64,000 nt of DNA from Nymphaea colorata (taxonomy: Eukaryota > Streptophyta > Magnoliopsida > Nymphaeales > Nymphaeaceae). Below the pieces are notes generated by a model that saw only the letters and a list, made by a program, of their open reading frames with translations, searched no databases and had not been told where the DNA came from. This document shows positions 23,635 to 36,289 of the stretch, piece after piece; position 1 is the first letter of the stretch; each line of letters opens with the position of its first letter. The stretch is from positions 10,042,802 through 10,106,801 of the forward strand of contig NC_045145.1 of assembly GCF_008831285.2 (NCBI RefSeq). The letters run 5' to 3'. The position numbers and the translations under genes were made by a program.

Positions 23635-24696
23635 TTATCCATTTGTAGATGGAGCTTCGACAACAGCTAGGTCTAGAGGGAAGTTGTGAGCATTACGTTC
23701 ATGCATAACTTCCATACCAAGGTTAGCATGATTTATGACATCAGCCCAAGTGTTAATAACATGACCTTGACTGTTAACTACAAATTGATTGAAATTGAAT
23801 CCATTTAGGTTGAATGCCATAGTGTTGATACCTAAAGCGGTGAACCAGATACCTACAACAAGCCAAGCAGCTAGGAAGAAGTGTAAGGAACGAGAGTTGT
23901 TGAAAGTAGCATATTGGAAGATCAATCGGCCAAAATAACCATGAGTAGCTACGATATTATAGGTTTCTTCCTGTTGACCGAATCTGTAACCTTCATTAGC
24001 AGACTCATTTTCAGTAGTTTCCCTGATCAAACTAGAGGTTACCAAGGAACTATGCATAGGACTGAATAGAGAGCCGCCGAATACACCAGCCACAGCTATC
24101 ATGTGGAATGGATGCATAAGGATGTTGTGTTCAGCCTGGTATACAATCATGAAGTTGAAAGTACAAGATATTCCTAGAGTCATACCATTAGAGAAGCTTC
24201 CTTGACCAATAGGGTAGACCAAGAAAACAACAGTAGCAGCTGTAACAGGAGTTGAATACGCAACAACAATCCAAGGGCGCATACCCAGCCGGAAGCTAAG
24301 CTCCCACTCACGACCCATATAACAAGATACACCAAGTAAGAAGTGTAGAACAATTAGTTCATAAGGACTGCCATTGTGTAACCATTCATCAATGGATGAT
24401 GCTTCCCATATCAGGTAAAAATGCAACCCGATAGCCATAAAAGTAGGAACAATGGCAACAGAAATAATATTATTTTCATAAAGTAGAGAACCAAAAACAG
24501 GTTCATGAATACCATCAATATCTATTGGAGGAGCCGTAATGAAGGGGATAATAAATACAGAAGTAGCGTTCAATAGGGTAGGGATCATCAAAACACCGAA
24601 CCATCCAATGCAAAGATGATTTTCAGTGCTGGTTACCTAGTTGCAGAAGCGACCCTATAGGCTTGTGCTTTTGCATCTCTCTAAAATTGTAGTCAT
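23635..24696 (-). pseudogene. psbA: psbA (photosystem II D1, full-length NUPT copy)
   Basis: The copy spans exactly 1,062 bp, the normal 353 codons plus stop, with no net indel. Start codon at 24694-24696 reads MTTILER. Two stops occur in the first 25 codons or so (CAA-type and TGG-type sites), and the remaining 318 codons are open to the normal ending APSTNG. D1 carries the QB site and the manganese cluster of photosystem II. Here the Mn-ligand aspartate of SFSDG (D170) has become Asn, and many Gly, Ala and Pro residues have become Ser, Thr or Val. The changes fit C-to-T or G-to-A decay without selection. The plastid promoter upstream is still recognisable. Confidence 0.96.
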
Positions 24697-24782
24697 GGTA
24701 AGATCTTGGTTTATTCAATCATCAGAAGCTCCCAAGCACATAGATTATCTATAAATAGATAATGGAAAGTTTGTTATTCAAC

Positions 24783-24812
24783 AGTATAACATGCTTTATA
24801 TGCCTGTGTCAA
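24783..24812 (-). promoter_or_regulatory. Fossil plastid psbA promoter (-35/-10)
   Basis: On the minus strand TTGACA (24807-24812) and TATACT (24783-24788) are 18 bp apart, with the TATATAA-like element GCATATAAAGC between them. This is the classic sigma-70-type psbA promoter for plastid-encoded RNA polymerase. The boxes are unchanged although the gene is dead. It would have no role in the nucleus. Confidence 0.85.
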
Positions 24813-24960
24813 CCAATCAATATCAACTGACTTCTTTCTATATGGAAAGATCCATCTGAGCAATCTATGAATGAAGTGGTATAGAATACATATTCTATAC
24901 CATATGATAGATGGTTTATTGTAATTTCATTGAATAAAATTATGTATTACCGTACGGTAG

Positions 24961-27600
24961 TGAGTTGCCCGGGACTCGAACCCAGAACCAGTCAGATGGA
25001 GTAGATAATCTTCTTGTTTCCCAATAGGAGAAAAGGATCCCTCCCCAAACTGTGCTTGCATTTTTCATTGCACACAACTTTCTCTGTGTATACATCTAAA
25101 ACAAAGTTCCTTAGAAAATAGAACTCTAAGAAACTTGAATACTCAGTTGATTCAACCACTAGTACATGAAATGAGCATTTCATTAATAGATGAGATATTC
25201 AATTTTTCAATTTGTTTGTATATTTATCATGGAATCTCGTCATTAGCATTAGTTTGCCATTAGCATTAGTTTTATGATTTCCATTTATCCCGCGTCCAAT
25301 TATGAATGGGGGACCAGACCATGGATATAGATAATATCCAAATACCAAATCTGTTCACTATGTAAATGGGTTCTTCGAAAGATGAAAGATACAATTTCAT
25401 GTTCCTCTATAAGGAACTCTTCCAATAGTTTTGAACCAATCTCTTACAGATTGCGTGTACCATACTTTTATGTTTACGAGCTAGAGTTCTAGCACACAAA
25501 AGTCAAAGTATATACTTTATTTGACACAAAGTGTGTTTTTTTTTTTTGAGGATCCACTGTGATAATGAGAGAGATTTTTGCATATCCACCCGAATCGAGT
25601 AATAATATCAGAATCCGATGAATCGGCCAGACTGACTAACTAATAGGATACCCTGATACGTTACAGGAATTTGCTTTAACCAACGATCCAATCAGAGAAA
25701 AAATTGGGACTATTGTATCGAATCTCTTAATAGCAGTATCGATCATAAATGAAATTTCTAGCATATGACTCCTTATCACCTAAGGCGTTAGTCGTACACC
25801 TGAAATATAGCCCATAAAAGAGAAAGAATGATTGGATAATTCATTTATATAGATCCTACCCAGTTGAGACCATAAGTGAAAATGACATTGCCAGAAATTG
25901 ACAGGTAATATTTCCATTTCTTCATCAGTAAATTAGTACACATTGAAGCCATAATTGATTTTCTTTGATACCTAACATAATGCATCAAAGGTTCCTTGAA
26001 GAACCAGAGGGGACAGGGTCCTTTGAGAATCATTACGAGGCGTCACTGCAAGATGTTATATTTTTCCATAAAAATGTGTCCTCTCAAGAAAGGCTAGAGA
26101 AGATATTGACTGTAAATGAGAGGATTGTTTATGAAGGAAAACTAATGTGGATTTGCATTCATATACATGAGAATTATACAAGAACAAGAATAATCTTTGA
26201 TTTTCCTTTGAAAAAATGGAAATGGATTTATTTGAAGTAATAAGGCTATTCAAGTTATGATGCTTGTGTAGAAAACATCTCAATAAATGCAAAGAAGGAG
26301 CATATCATATCCGAGTGCTGAGAGTTTGAAGCAAGATTTCCAGATGGATTGGGTAGGGTTTTAGTATATCTAAAACATAATATAAATGTGCTAATTTGTC
26401 CTCTAAAATGGGAAATATTGAATGAATAGGTCATAAATTCTGATACTATTATTTTGTCTCTTTCTAGGGAAGATACTAATCACACTAAGAATGGAATTTC
26501 CATAATTCTTGCAACACCCCCTGGTATCGTTTAAGAATAAAAACTCCTGTTGGGCCCAACGAACCTAGAATCATTAACCGAAATGGTCAAATGATTTTGT
26601 TGATGCAGTTGATTAATTAAGCATTTCACAATTAGTGAACTAGATTTATTATCATCGTCAGAACCTAAATTTTCTGTGGGTTCATAAAAAATCGAACTAT
26701 TTAAACCATGATCATGAGCAAGTGCATAGATATACTCCCGAAAAAGAAGTGGATATAAGAAGCATTGTTTATGGTATCTATCTATTTCTAAATAGCCTTA
26801 CAATTCGTATTACAATTTATCCATTTGTTTGCAATGAAACTTGAACTGCATGCGGGGGAGGATTTCTTGGGTTATTAAATATTCAATACATAGTGTGATA
26901 TGGTCCTAACAAGGTATATCGTAAAAACTGATATACCTAGAGACAAGACATCTAATCAACACATCCTCTCTTTTTCCATCCAACTCATTCGTGTTTGGTA
27001 TAGTTACAAGAGATTATGTATTAGAAATCCTTTATTTTTGCGACCCGATCGCTCTTCTGACTTTGGAATGAGTTATATTTATTAGTACATTGTTTCTTAT
27101 ACACATTCGGTTACACTCCAGTAACTAATAGAGAACAATGAATAGTTAGGATTTTTTTTAGAAGGAATCAATTATCCACTCACAGAAGAGCCCTTTCCTG
27201 CATCAGGCAATAATATATTTTTAACGTCTAATTAGATCAGGTATTTGATCGTATTTAGATAAGAAAGGAAACTTGTTACTTTTGGTTTTTCCTTATAATT
27301 GGAGCCATATAGCTCTTTCCATTTATTCACTTGACCCAACTGTGAATGAATTTTGAACTGATCTAGATAAGAATCAAGAGGACATTTTTTTTTACCGATC
27401 TGATATGTCTAGATAAGAATGAAGTATTCTCAAAGTTATCGATTGATACAACATGCTGTTTTTTCCATTCATTCCCTTTTAGGATCAGTCATGGTCTTAC
27501 AAACTCTACCGACGGTATGGACGAATCCGCTTCATCCAAATGTGTAAAAGATCATAGCCACACTTATAAGCTGAGTACTCTACCGTTGAGTGAGCAACCC
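24961..27600 (-). tRNA. trnK-UUU: trnK-UUU with group II intron, plastid-derived copy
   Basis: The 5' exon is at 27564-27600 (GGGTTGCTCACTCAACGG on the minus strand). The 3' exon is at 24961-24995 (GGTTCGAGTCCCGGGCAAC). The intron of about 2.6 kb begins TGTGGCTATGATC, where the normal start would be GTGCGACTATGATC, so the 5' splice motif is damaged. The anticodon region at the exon end reads CTTATAAG where CTTTTAAG is usual, so the tRNA is altered. matK lies in the intron in its native position. Confidence 0.88.
25300..26812 (-). pseudogene. matK: matK (plastid intron maturase, NUPT)
   Basis: The coding relic lies in the trnK intron. The N-terminal part reads [20 protein letters not shown] (near 26700-26770) and the middle [16 protein letters not shown] and LLMKKWKYY. 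The C-terminal domain X is recognisable by LARTLARKHKS-type sequence near 25480, ending at TAA 25300-25302. Several frameshifts and stops break it, including one in the first codons (GAATTGTAA). MatK helps splice plastid group IIA introns. Total length is near the usual 1.5 kb, so large deletions are absent. Confidence 0.93.
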
Positions 27601-28395
27601 AGATAAGGATCTAATTACAATTGGAATAAAAATCAAGAGATTTGATTACCAGAACCAGTCAAGTCAAAACATTGAACCAACATAAGAATAAGAATAACAA
27701 AAAATTTAGAAGAAACTATGATTCTAAAAAATCTATACAATAAAGAAGAGCAGATTCACAGATAAGTATAGCTTTAGTAAATAAAAAATGTACTTCCTAT
27801 GGCACAGACGATCCCTCAAACCAATCCTTTGAATGAAGTAAAAAACCAAACCTATGAAACCGCAAGAATAGATCGATTTATCTACGATCGAATTCTATTG
27901 TATTCTATTCGTTCAAGAGACCATCGTCAATCAAAAGAAATATTGGGAAATCAAATGAAACAAACTACAATAAATAAACTAAATATAAATAAAATAAGGC
28001 CTTGTGTTAGATTGACACTACAAGAAATGAAAATGAAGTGAAGTAAAGAAGAAGTAGGTAAAAAAGAATATCATATTTATTCACTATCACTATAGGCCCC
28101 AAGATTGACGTCTTGTTTCTTGAGGTGAGGGAGTCCCAAGGAAAACCATCAGATTAATGGCAATCCCATAATTTCATGGATTTCAGTTATTACATATAAT
28201 ATAATCCTTTTTCTATCCCTCTCATATTCATATAAATATAAAAAGACAAAGAAATTCTTTGTCATTCTTTGTTCTTACATTATCTCAAACCATATAGGAA
28301 CAATAGCAAATAGGTATGAATATAGCAAGAGAGTGGCAAAGAAACAATTAAACAAAACTAGAACTAGCTACTATGCCGGTCCATCTTTTGATTTC

Positions 28396-29493
28396 ATCAT
28401 TTTGATTAACTCAAAGTTCCTTATATACCTCTGCCTTTTTTGAAATATCATGAACAGTTCCCATGGGTTGAGCTCCTTTTTCAAGGAAACATAGAATAGC
28501 AAGAACATTTAAATAAGCTTGATTCTTTATTAGGTCGTAAAAGCCTACTTTCCAAAGTTATCTTCTCTCTATTCGGGATCTGACATCAATTGCAATGATT
28601 TGAAAGGTGGCTCATTGGGATAGATCAATGGGCAATACCCCCCCTGGAAACGTATAGGAAGTTTTCTCCTCATACAGCTCGAGAAAGAATGATTAAAATT
28701 TATGGATATAAATCTATAGCAAATGGATCCTTCAAATCATCAATTAAATTATGATTGAAGTCATCTTTTTTCCTTCTTCCTTCCTATAAAAATAAAAATA
28801 TCATTCGTCCTCATAACTCAAGTTGGGTAATTCTCAAAGGACTAAAAAAGAAATCTTTAAAAATTTCTTAAATAAATATTTATTGAGTAGTCTATAACCC
28901 CTTTTTTGTCTTGTCTGGAATATATTTCCATTTCTTACTTATTATGATCCAATCCACTTGATTAAGACAATCATTGAAAATGGTGTTTTCTTGTTTTCGA
29001 ATCACTTATCCTTGAATCATTAGGTTTTGACATTACTTCGGTGATCTTTAATCTTTTGGAACGGCAGCAACATACCTTTTGGCTATTTCTTTAAGTCGAA
29101 GAATCATATGAACGATTCAATTCCATTAATTCCCCTGTGATACACTTCTTTATCATCAAAATAGTCTCACCAATTACAACAAACTTTTTTATTGAAAAGA
29201 TAGTCCAATTTGACCTTTTCTATATCGAAGATGTACTTATGAAGTCACTCCAAATTATTAATTGGCACCAACCCTAGATCCTGCCTCTGATAATCATTTA
29301 TTCTCGAGGTCCATCATGTACTATTTTATTTACATTACAACCTCACATCATGGAGTAATGGTGAAACAGAACAAAATATATCGAGCCAAGAGCATCCTCA
29401 TTGAAGATGATGGATGTCAAAATCCACAGCCGATCATGTCATTCAAGTCGCACGTTGCCTTCTACCATAACAAAAATTCCTATAATTCAGAAT
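28396..29493 (-). pseudogene. rps16: rps16 with group II intron (NUPT)
   Basis: Exon 2 (about 28396-28605) reads [19 protein letters not shown]-like residues followed by [16 protein letters not shown], where an Arg CGA has become TGA. Exon 1 (about 29454-29493) keeps only its 3' half, TATGGTAGAAGGCAAC, followed by the intron start GTGCGACTTG at 29453. The 5' half including the start codon has diverged. It encodes small-subunit ribosomal protein S16 in plastids that retain it. Its presence between trnK and trnQ is native order. Confidence 0.9.
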
Positions 29494-31490
29494 TAGTACG
29501 GGATTGATTCAATATGGAATTAAATCATGAATAGTCATTGATTGATCTTTTATTATATCTTTTAATATTCTCCATGGATGCATATGTATATCTAACAAGT
29601 ATCTAGTTTGCCTCCTGATTATAGGGTATGAATCATTTATTTCTCCATTTATAAGAAAGACGAATAAACAAGAAGTTAGTTAACAGTTTGACCATTTGTG
29701 ACGATCAGTGATGAATGAAATGAGCCAATTCTTGCTCAAATGACTAAGCTAAACTAAAGATCTTTAATTGGATTTCCAATACCGGAAAAGAATGAGTTAG
29801 TAACTGATTAAGCCATTCCAATGAACCGGAAAGGGCCAAAGTGGTTTGATAGTAAATGATAAATTAACAAATCTCAAACTTCATCGAGTATCAAAGATTC
29901 ATTAAAAATGGTTTCACAAAAAAAAATCTCGTACTTTGCCATCATTTCTATTGGTGGAAAGCAGTTCTTCCATAAAGACTGAATTTGATCTCTAAATCAA
30001 TCAGCAAGTCTGTGCAATCACTACGAATAACTGTAATTACAGATATCTCCTAGACATCAATTTGATCATTTTGATCATCATAATAACATGAAATTTAATT
30101 TTGCTTTTCCTTAAATCACCAACTGTCTAAACCAGATAAATGGGACGAGAAACAAAATCTAAAATTAATTTCATTTCTTTGTTCATGAGCATCAAACATA
30201 ATAAGAAATATAGTAAAAGTAAAAAAATGAATAAAAAAAGACACAGTAAAGTAAATAAGATAAAGTGAACATCCTTGATTCATTCTTGAATCTGATTGAG
30301 AATATCAAAATCAAAGCAGCATGATCTTTTGGTGTCCATCGGGTAATGTTATATATACAGCTGTTACCGTAGGTAATCGTGGATATTTTAAGGCATCACA
30401 TAAATTTATGACCAAAACCAAAGATTGTTTGTTGTTTGCTCTTACTGAAATATAATAATAACAATACAAAAGGGTGGCATGCTTCTTTTCGGCATATTCT
30501 GATTTTTTGCTTCTAGAGTCGTTCGATAAAGTCAAGTAAATTAAATCCACGATTCTGCCTACCAATGGATTTACAATTCCATTATTCATCAGTTCATTAG
30601 AACCATATGCAAATTGGGTACAATACAATGCATCTATTCCTATTGAACTTGATTGTTTGTTGATGAAAATCGGGAATAGCCACATATATTTCAATTGATA
30701 CCTTCCATTGTTGACCAGCACATCAAATATCTAAAAAACATTTCATATGGATTATGAATCATGCATACCCGGTCAACGAACAAAAGAATCTTCATTTCTT
30801 ATAAGTTGTATAAGCTACGTGCTATACCAGTACCAGACACGTATAAGTGCAAAACAAAACAGGTCCAGACCCGTTTTTTATTCCCATCTTTTCATATGAG
30901 TCCAGTCTTAGGAATTCGAATCCCGTTGATGGAATTGGTACCATGAACTTCATTAGAATCCAAATAAAATGAATTCTAAATTGGGATAATTATTAAATGA
31001 GATACGATTGTCATATCTGCTTTACCATTAATTAAAAGTTAGAATATAGAAGAGGGCTCTTTCACATTTCGACTCAGAATGGATCATGCAGGAATCAAAA
31101 TTTTTTGGATTCAAGCATAAAGTTTCTTTTGACTAACTAGCTCCAATATGAACTGTACAGACATAGACAAAATAATCCAATCTTGAATTAAATCAAAAAA
31201 ATATCTTTTCGGTGGATCTATGTCTATTCTCCACATGCCTATACTAAAATCATAGATTTTTCATACGTGTGTCAGTAATTGAAAGTGAATTCTGTGTTTA
31301 GGAAACAGAATAGAAAGGTAAAGTCTAATTCAGGAAAGAATCATTAACATTAAAAAGCAAACTAGCAAGAAAAAAACTAGAAATAAAGAATAGATTATGA
31401 TTACATTGTATCCAATATGAACCTCCTAAATAGAAATTTAGATGATTAAAGAAAACAAATAATATTTGTTAAGTTAAGATGGAATTAATC
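29494..31490. other. rps16-trnQ spacer (NUPT), with an unassigned 136-codon frame
   Basis: Non-coding sequence in the place of the plastid rps16-trnQ spacer, though at 2 kb it is long. A minus-strand open frame (30311-30721) reads YPRLPTVTAVYITLPDGHQ near its end. I recognise no family in it. It may be chance, or may mark foreign sequence inside the spacer. Confidence 0.55.
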
Positions 31491-31561
31491 TGGGACGGCA
31501 GGATTCAAACCTCTGAGTAACAAGACCAAAACCGGTTGCCTTACCGCTTGGCCATGCCCCT
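31491..31561 (-). tRNA. trnQ-UUG: trnQ-UUG, plastid-derived copy
   Basis: Minus strand reads GGGGCATGGCCAAGCGGTAA, the anticodon loop GGTTTTGGTC gives UUG, and the end GCCGTCCCA closes the acceptor stem. Several stem bases are changed compared with the usual plastid trnQ (for example GTTACTC for GCTATTC). It is in native order before psbK. Confidence 0.92.
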
Positions 31562-31897
31562 TTTATGTTTCTATTCAAACACGATACATTAATATTGGTA
31601 TCGGGTGTTCGTCAATTCCAGCCCAATATCTATGGAAGAAAGAAGTTGTTGCTGAGATTCGACACATGTAGATCTGGAATAAAACTAAATTCATTGATCA
31701 TTACATATAATTAAATTAATATAATTAAGATATTGTATGAAAGTATGATTCCGTATAATTCAATTTGACAATTGAAGGATCTTTGATTGGAGGAATTCAA
31801 ATAAAGAAGGACTTTTTTACCTACCCTCTTTCTTGATTTTTCCCTTCAAGAAATAACTCAATAAAAATGATTTTATTCTAAGAAAAAAATATTTGTT
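31562..31897. other. trnQ-psbK spacer (NUPT)
   Basis: AT-rich plastid spacer. I see no further feature. Confidence 0.6.
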
Positions 31898-32080
31898 ATG
31901 CCTAATATCTTTAGTTTAATCTATATCTGTCTTAATTCTGCCCTTCAGCCGAGTGGTTTTTTCTTCGCAAAATTGCCTAAGGCTTATGCCTTTTGAACCC
32001 AATCATGGATTTTATGCAGGTCATACCTGTGCTCTTTTTTCTCTTAGCCTTTGTGTGGCAAGCTGGTGTAAGATTCTAGC
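31898..32080 (+). pseudogene. psbK: psbK (photosystem II subunit K, NUPT)
   Basis: ATG at 31898 begins the recognisable sequence ([15 protein letters not shown]). The core [12 protein letters not shown] follows, then a single-base loss shifts the frame before the C-terminal [11 protein letters not shown] segment. The end near 32080 is also altered. PsbK is a one-helix subunit of photosystem II. It lies upstream of psbI on the same strand, the native pair. Confidence 0.9.
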
Positions 32081-32596
<516 letters not shown>

Positions 32597-32771
32597 TAAT
32601 AGATTTTTTTCTTTCCTTTTTTGGTTGGGTTTCTAAATCCATCTTCTTAACTTTAAATTTTATCTATTCCATACATTTCATTTATTTAAATGAAATCATC
32701 AATCCAACCAAACCAAAGGGACTCGGGGTTTATACAATGAGAAAGATAAATATCAAATGAGCGTAGGAAAT

Positions 32772-32858
32772 GGAGAGAGAGGGATTTGAACCCTCTGTAT
32801 GAATAGATCATACAACAGATTAGCAATCTGCCGCTTTAGTCCACTCAGCCATCTCTCC
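32772..32858 (-). tRNA. trnS-GCU: trnS-GCU, plastid-derived copy
   Basis: The acceptor arms GGAGAGA and TCTCTCC still pair fully. The anticodon stem-loop AGATTGCTAATCT keeps GCU, and the T arm GAGGGTTCAAATCCCTC is intact. Length is 87 nt with the long variable arm of a type II tRNA. This is the best-preserved tRNA in the insertion and could still fold. Nuclear transcription is unknown. Confidence 0.94.
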
Positions 32859-33604
32859 AAATTGAAAAAAAAAGAAAGAATAATTCATATGTGACACAAC
32901 GTGTAAAATAAAGATTAATATTTCTTTTCTTTATTATAGAGATATATATGAATTGTATAAGAAATCTTATTTACACAACCATTCAAATCAGGTATCCCTA
33001 AAGGAAAAAAGTTAAAAAAGATCCCTCCTTGATTTTATTTTGTTTGAAAGGTTCTTTTTTTGTTCTCCCAGCCTGGCTAGGCACTGGCCAGGCCATTACC
33101 CCCCTTTTCAACCTAACCTAAAATGAGAAATTGGAAAACTCAATATGTTATTGAGTTGAAGCAGCAACAAGAGCTATTTCGATTTCTATGATATGAAGGA
33201 AATTTATTATATTGTTATTTCCCTATTTTTCCTTTGATTTATCATTTTTTTTTATTGGAATGGGAAAAGCGTATGTATCTTCCCTCAAGTACTCAAGAGA
33301 CAAGCTTTGTTTTGTTTAAATAAATGCTTGACTTGAGCCAAAAAAAATGGAACTATAACTTAACTATATATATATATTATTGCACAAAACTTATTTTTCT
33401 GTTCCAACCTCGCTGACTCTATCGGACCTCTGAGTAATGACTTCTACAGCAAAACAAAAAGGTTTTTTATTTATCCTCTTGCCCTATTTCATCAAGTATC
33501 CCTAGAGACAAGGCATGTCAGCACTCTGATATTCACAATATATTGATCACGCCTCATCTCCTTGTTTGACAAATGGGTCATTCCTATACAATAATCACAA
33601 TGTA
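32859..33604. other. trnS-trnG spacer (NUPT)
   Basis: AT-rich plastid spacer with poly-T and poly-A tracts and a short TA run near 33365. I see no gene. Confidence 0.6.
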
Positions 33605-34421
33605 GAGGGTATAGTTTAGTGGTAAAAGTGTGATTTGTTCTATTACCAACTGAAATAGTTAAGGGTTCTTTTGGCTTGATACATTCATATTCCAATCAAA
33701 AACTTTCTTTCTTATAAGGGTTTAACGCTTTCCTATCAATGCCACAATTGGAGAAGAATGTAATTTTTGAGATTTGCATCCAAAAACTGGGATTATGGAA
33801 TTGCGAAGCATAATTTTTTGAGTTTTCCAATTAGAATTAGATAAGTATCAGTAAAAGATTCATGGATGAAGATACAAAATTGTATTTCTAATTGTAAGTA
33901 GATCTTTGATTTTTTGTAAAGGGCAGATTGAAGCCAAATAGCTATTAAACGATGACTTTGGTTTACTAGGGCCATCGGCATATATTGTTTCAGCTCGGTA
34001 GAAATAAGATTCTTTTCCTAAGGATTCATGTCTGTAGAAATAGGGAACAAAGTAACTAGAAGGGTTTTTATAATACCCCTACTCTAGAGGGATCATCTAT
34101 AAAGCAAGTAGCTTGGGATACATTCAGACAAAAAAGCTGACATAGATGTTATGGATCAAATTTTTCTTATTCTGATTTGCTATGACTTCCTTCTTTTATT
34201 TCCGTACCTTTCCATACTAATATATACATCGTCAATTTTTTCGTTGAGGTTACTTTACGCCCTAAATCGGGGAATCTATCCTTTATTCCATAAAGGAGCC
34301 AAATGAAACCAAAGTTTCATGTTTGGTTTTGAATTAGAGACGTTAATAGTGATGAATCAATGTCGACTATAACCCCTAGCCTTCCAAGCTAATGATACAG
34401 GTTCGATTCCCGCTACTTGCT
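33605..34421 (+). tRNA. trnG-UCC: trnG-UCC with group II intron, plastid-derived copy
   Basis: Exon 1 (33605-33627) reads GAGGGTATAGTTTAGTGG. The intron begins GTGTGATTTG at 33628, close to the group II consensus. Exon 2 (about 34373-34421) contains CCTTCCAAGCTAATGAT and GGTTCGATTCCCGCTA. The acceptor ends GAGGGTA and TACTTGC pair poorly, so the tRNA is damaged. Confidence 0.9.
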
Positions 34422-34561
34422 CGATATGAATCATAACACATCCATCATTGATTTGAATATGCGTCTTTATTCCCTAAGACGCATACAATCTGATTGTTTC
34501 TGTTTTTATCCAAACAGAGAATGGAAAGGAGGAATAAAAAGGAAGAGAATCGGGACGAGAA

Positions 34562-34633
34562 GCATCCATTGTCTAATGGATAAAACAGAGGTCTTTTAAA
34601 CCTTTGGTATTGGTTCAAATCCTATTGGACACA
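34562..34633 (+). tRNA. trnR-UCU: trnR-UCU, plastid-derived copy with altered anticodon
   Basis: The 72-nt sequence GCATCCATTGTCTAATGG through ATTGGACACA matches plastid trnR-UCU in position and length. The anticodon loop reads CTTTTAA where CTTCTAA is normal, changing the anticodon from UCU to UUU. The first acceptor bases GCATCCA still have reasonable partners (GGACACA). Confidence 0.92.
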
Positions 34634-34765
34634 ATTTATTTACATCTATTTTGTTTGGATTGCTATTCCAAGAAACATATTTGGAATTATTCGAATCAGA
34701 GCCATTTCTTTTCTCAACAATTTATGTCGTACTAAGAGACTCTACCAATGAAATAACCAATTTCT

Positions 34766-36289
34766 TTATGTTTTTTCCTGAAGTAGAAATAGTTCCATCT
34801 GCTCCTGAATAGCCTCTTTCAAAAGGGCTTCTGCTTGCTTGGTGAATACCTTGGTAGAAGATATGATTTCTTGTAACTGAGGCTTATTTTTTCTTAAATG
34901 GGTACATAACTGACCGATAAATTTCTTTACCTGTCCAATTTTTAATTGATCAAGATATCCATTCGTTTCGGTATAAATAGTAACTATCTGTTCATCCATG
35001 GCGAGAGGGGATGATTGGGATTGTTTGAGCAACTCCCGTAATCGTTGACCTCTTGCCAATTGATTCTCAGTAGCTTTATCTAGATCAGAAGCAAATTGTA
35101 CAAAGGCTTCTAACTCTGCAAATTGAGCCAATTCTAGTTTTAATTTGCCAGCTACTTGTTTCATGGCTTTAATTTGAGCTGTGGATCTGACTCTGGAGAT
35201 GGAAATACCCACATTAATAGCTGGACAGGTTCCAGCATGGAATAAATCTGTGGGTAAGAAGATTTTCCCATCTGTAGTGGAAATGACATTAGTGGGAATA
35301 TAAGCCAAAACGTCCCCAGATTGAGTCTCAACTATTGGTAAAGCAGTCATACTTCCTTCGCCTAAACGAGAACTTAGTTTAGCGGCTCTTTCCAAAAGGT
35401 GGGAATGCAAATAAAAAATGTCTCCTGGATAAGCTTCGTGACTAGGTAGTCTTCTTAATAGAAGGGGCATTTGGCGATAAGCTTGTGCTTGTTTGGGGAG
35501 ATCATCGTAAATTATTAAGGTATGTCATTGACGGTACATAAAATATTCAGCCAGAGCGGCTCCTGTATAAGGAGCGAGGCATTGTAATGTAGTAGGCGAA
35601 TCCACAATTTCTGCTACCACAATGGTGTATTCCATTGCTCCCTGTTCCTGGAAAGTAGTCAATACCTGAGCCACAAAAGACGCTTTTTAACCAATAGCTA
35701 CATAAACGCATATTACATTTTGACCTTTCTAATTGAGAATAGTATCTGTAGCTACTGCTGTTTTACCGGTCAGTCTGTCCCCAATAATTAATTCTCGCTG
35801 ACCGCATTCTATAGGGATCATCGAATCAATAGCAATAAGCCCCATTTGAAGAGGCTCACATACGGAACGTCTCGAAATAATACCTGGAGGGGGTGACTCA
35901 ATTAACCGATATTCAAAAGCTAAAATTTTACCCCTCCCATCAATAGGTTTAGCTAGGGAATTTATAACACGACCCAAATAAGCCTCACTCACCAGTATAT
36001 GAGCAATTCGTCCTATTGCTTTCACGGAACTACCCTCTTGTATCATCAAACTGCCACCCATTAATACAACACCAACATTATTTGGTTCCAAATTCAGAGC
36101 AATACCTATCCTACCCTCTTCAAACTCTACTAATTCACTTGCCATTACTTCATCAAGACCATGAATAAGAGCAATTCCATCACCCACTTGAAGTACGATA
36201 CCAGTGTTCACAATCTTTACTTCTCTATTATATTGCTCAATCCATTCACGGATAATATTACTAATTTCTTTGGCTCAAATGGTTTCCAT
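34766..36289 (-). pseudogene. atpA: atpA (ATP synthase CF1 alpha, full-length NUPT copy)
   Basis: Start codon at 36287-36289 reads M-E-T-I, then a CGA-to-TGA stop. The end is LLQEKT and a stop at 34766. The span is 1,524 bp, exactly 507 codons plus stop. The Walker A motif appears as GDRLTGKTA near residue 170, and the C-terminal 234 codons are open from 35470. Other stops lie near 35527-35730, in the QKGQNVICVY region and around GQKASSV. CF1 alpha is a non-catalytic nucleotide-binding subunit of the chloroplast ATP synthase. Native order atpA-atpF-atpH-atpI is kept. Confidence 0.95.
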
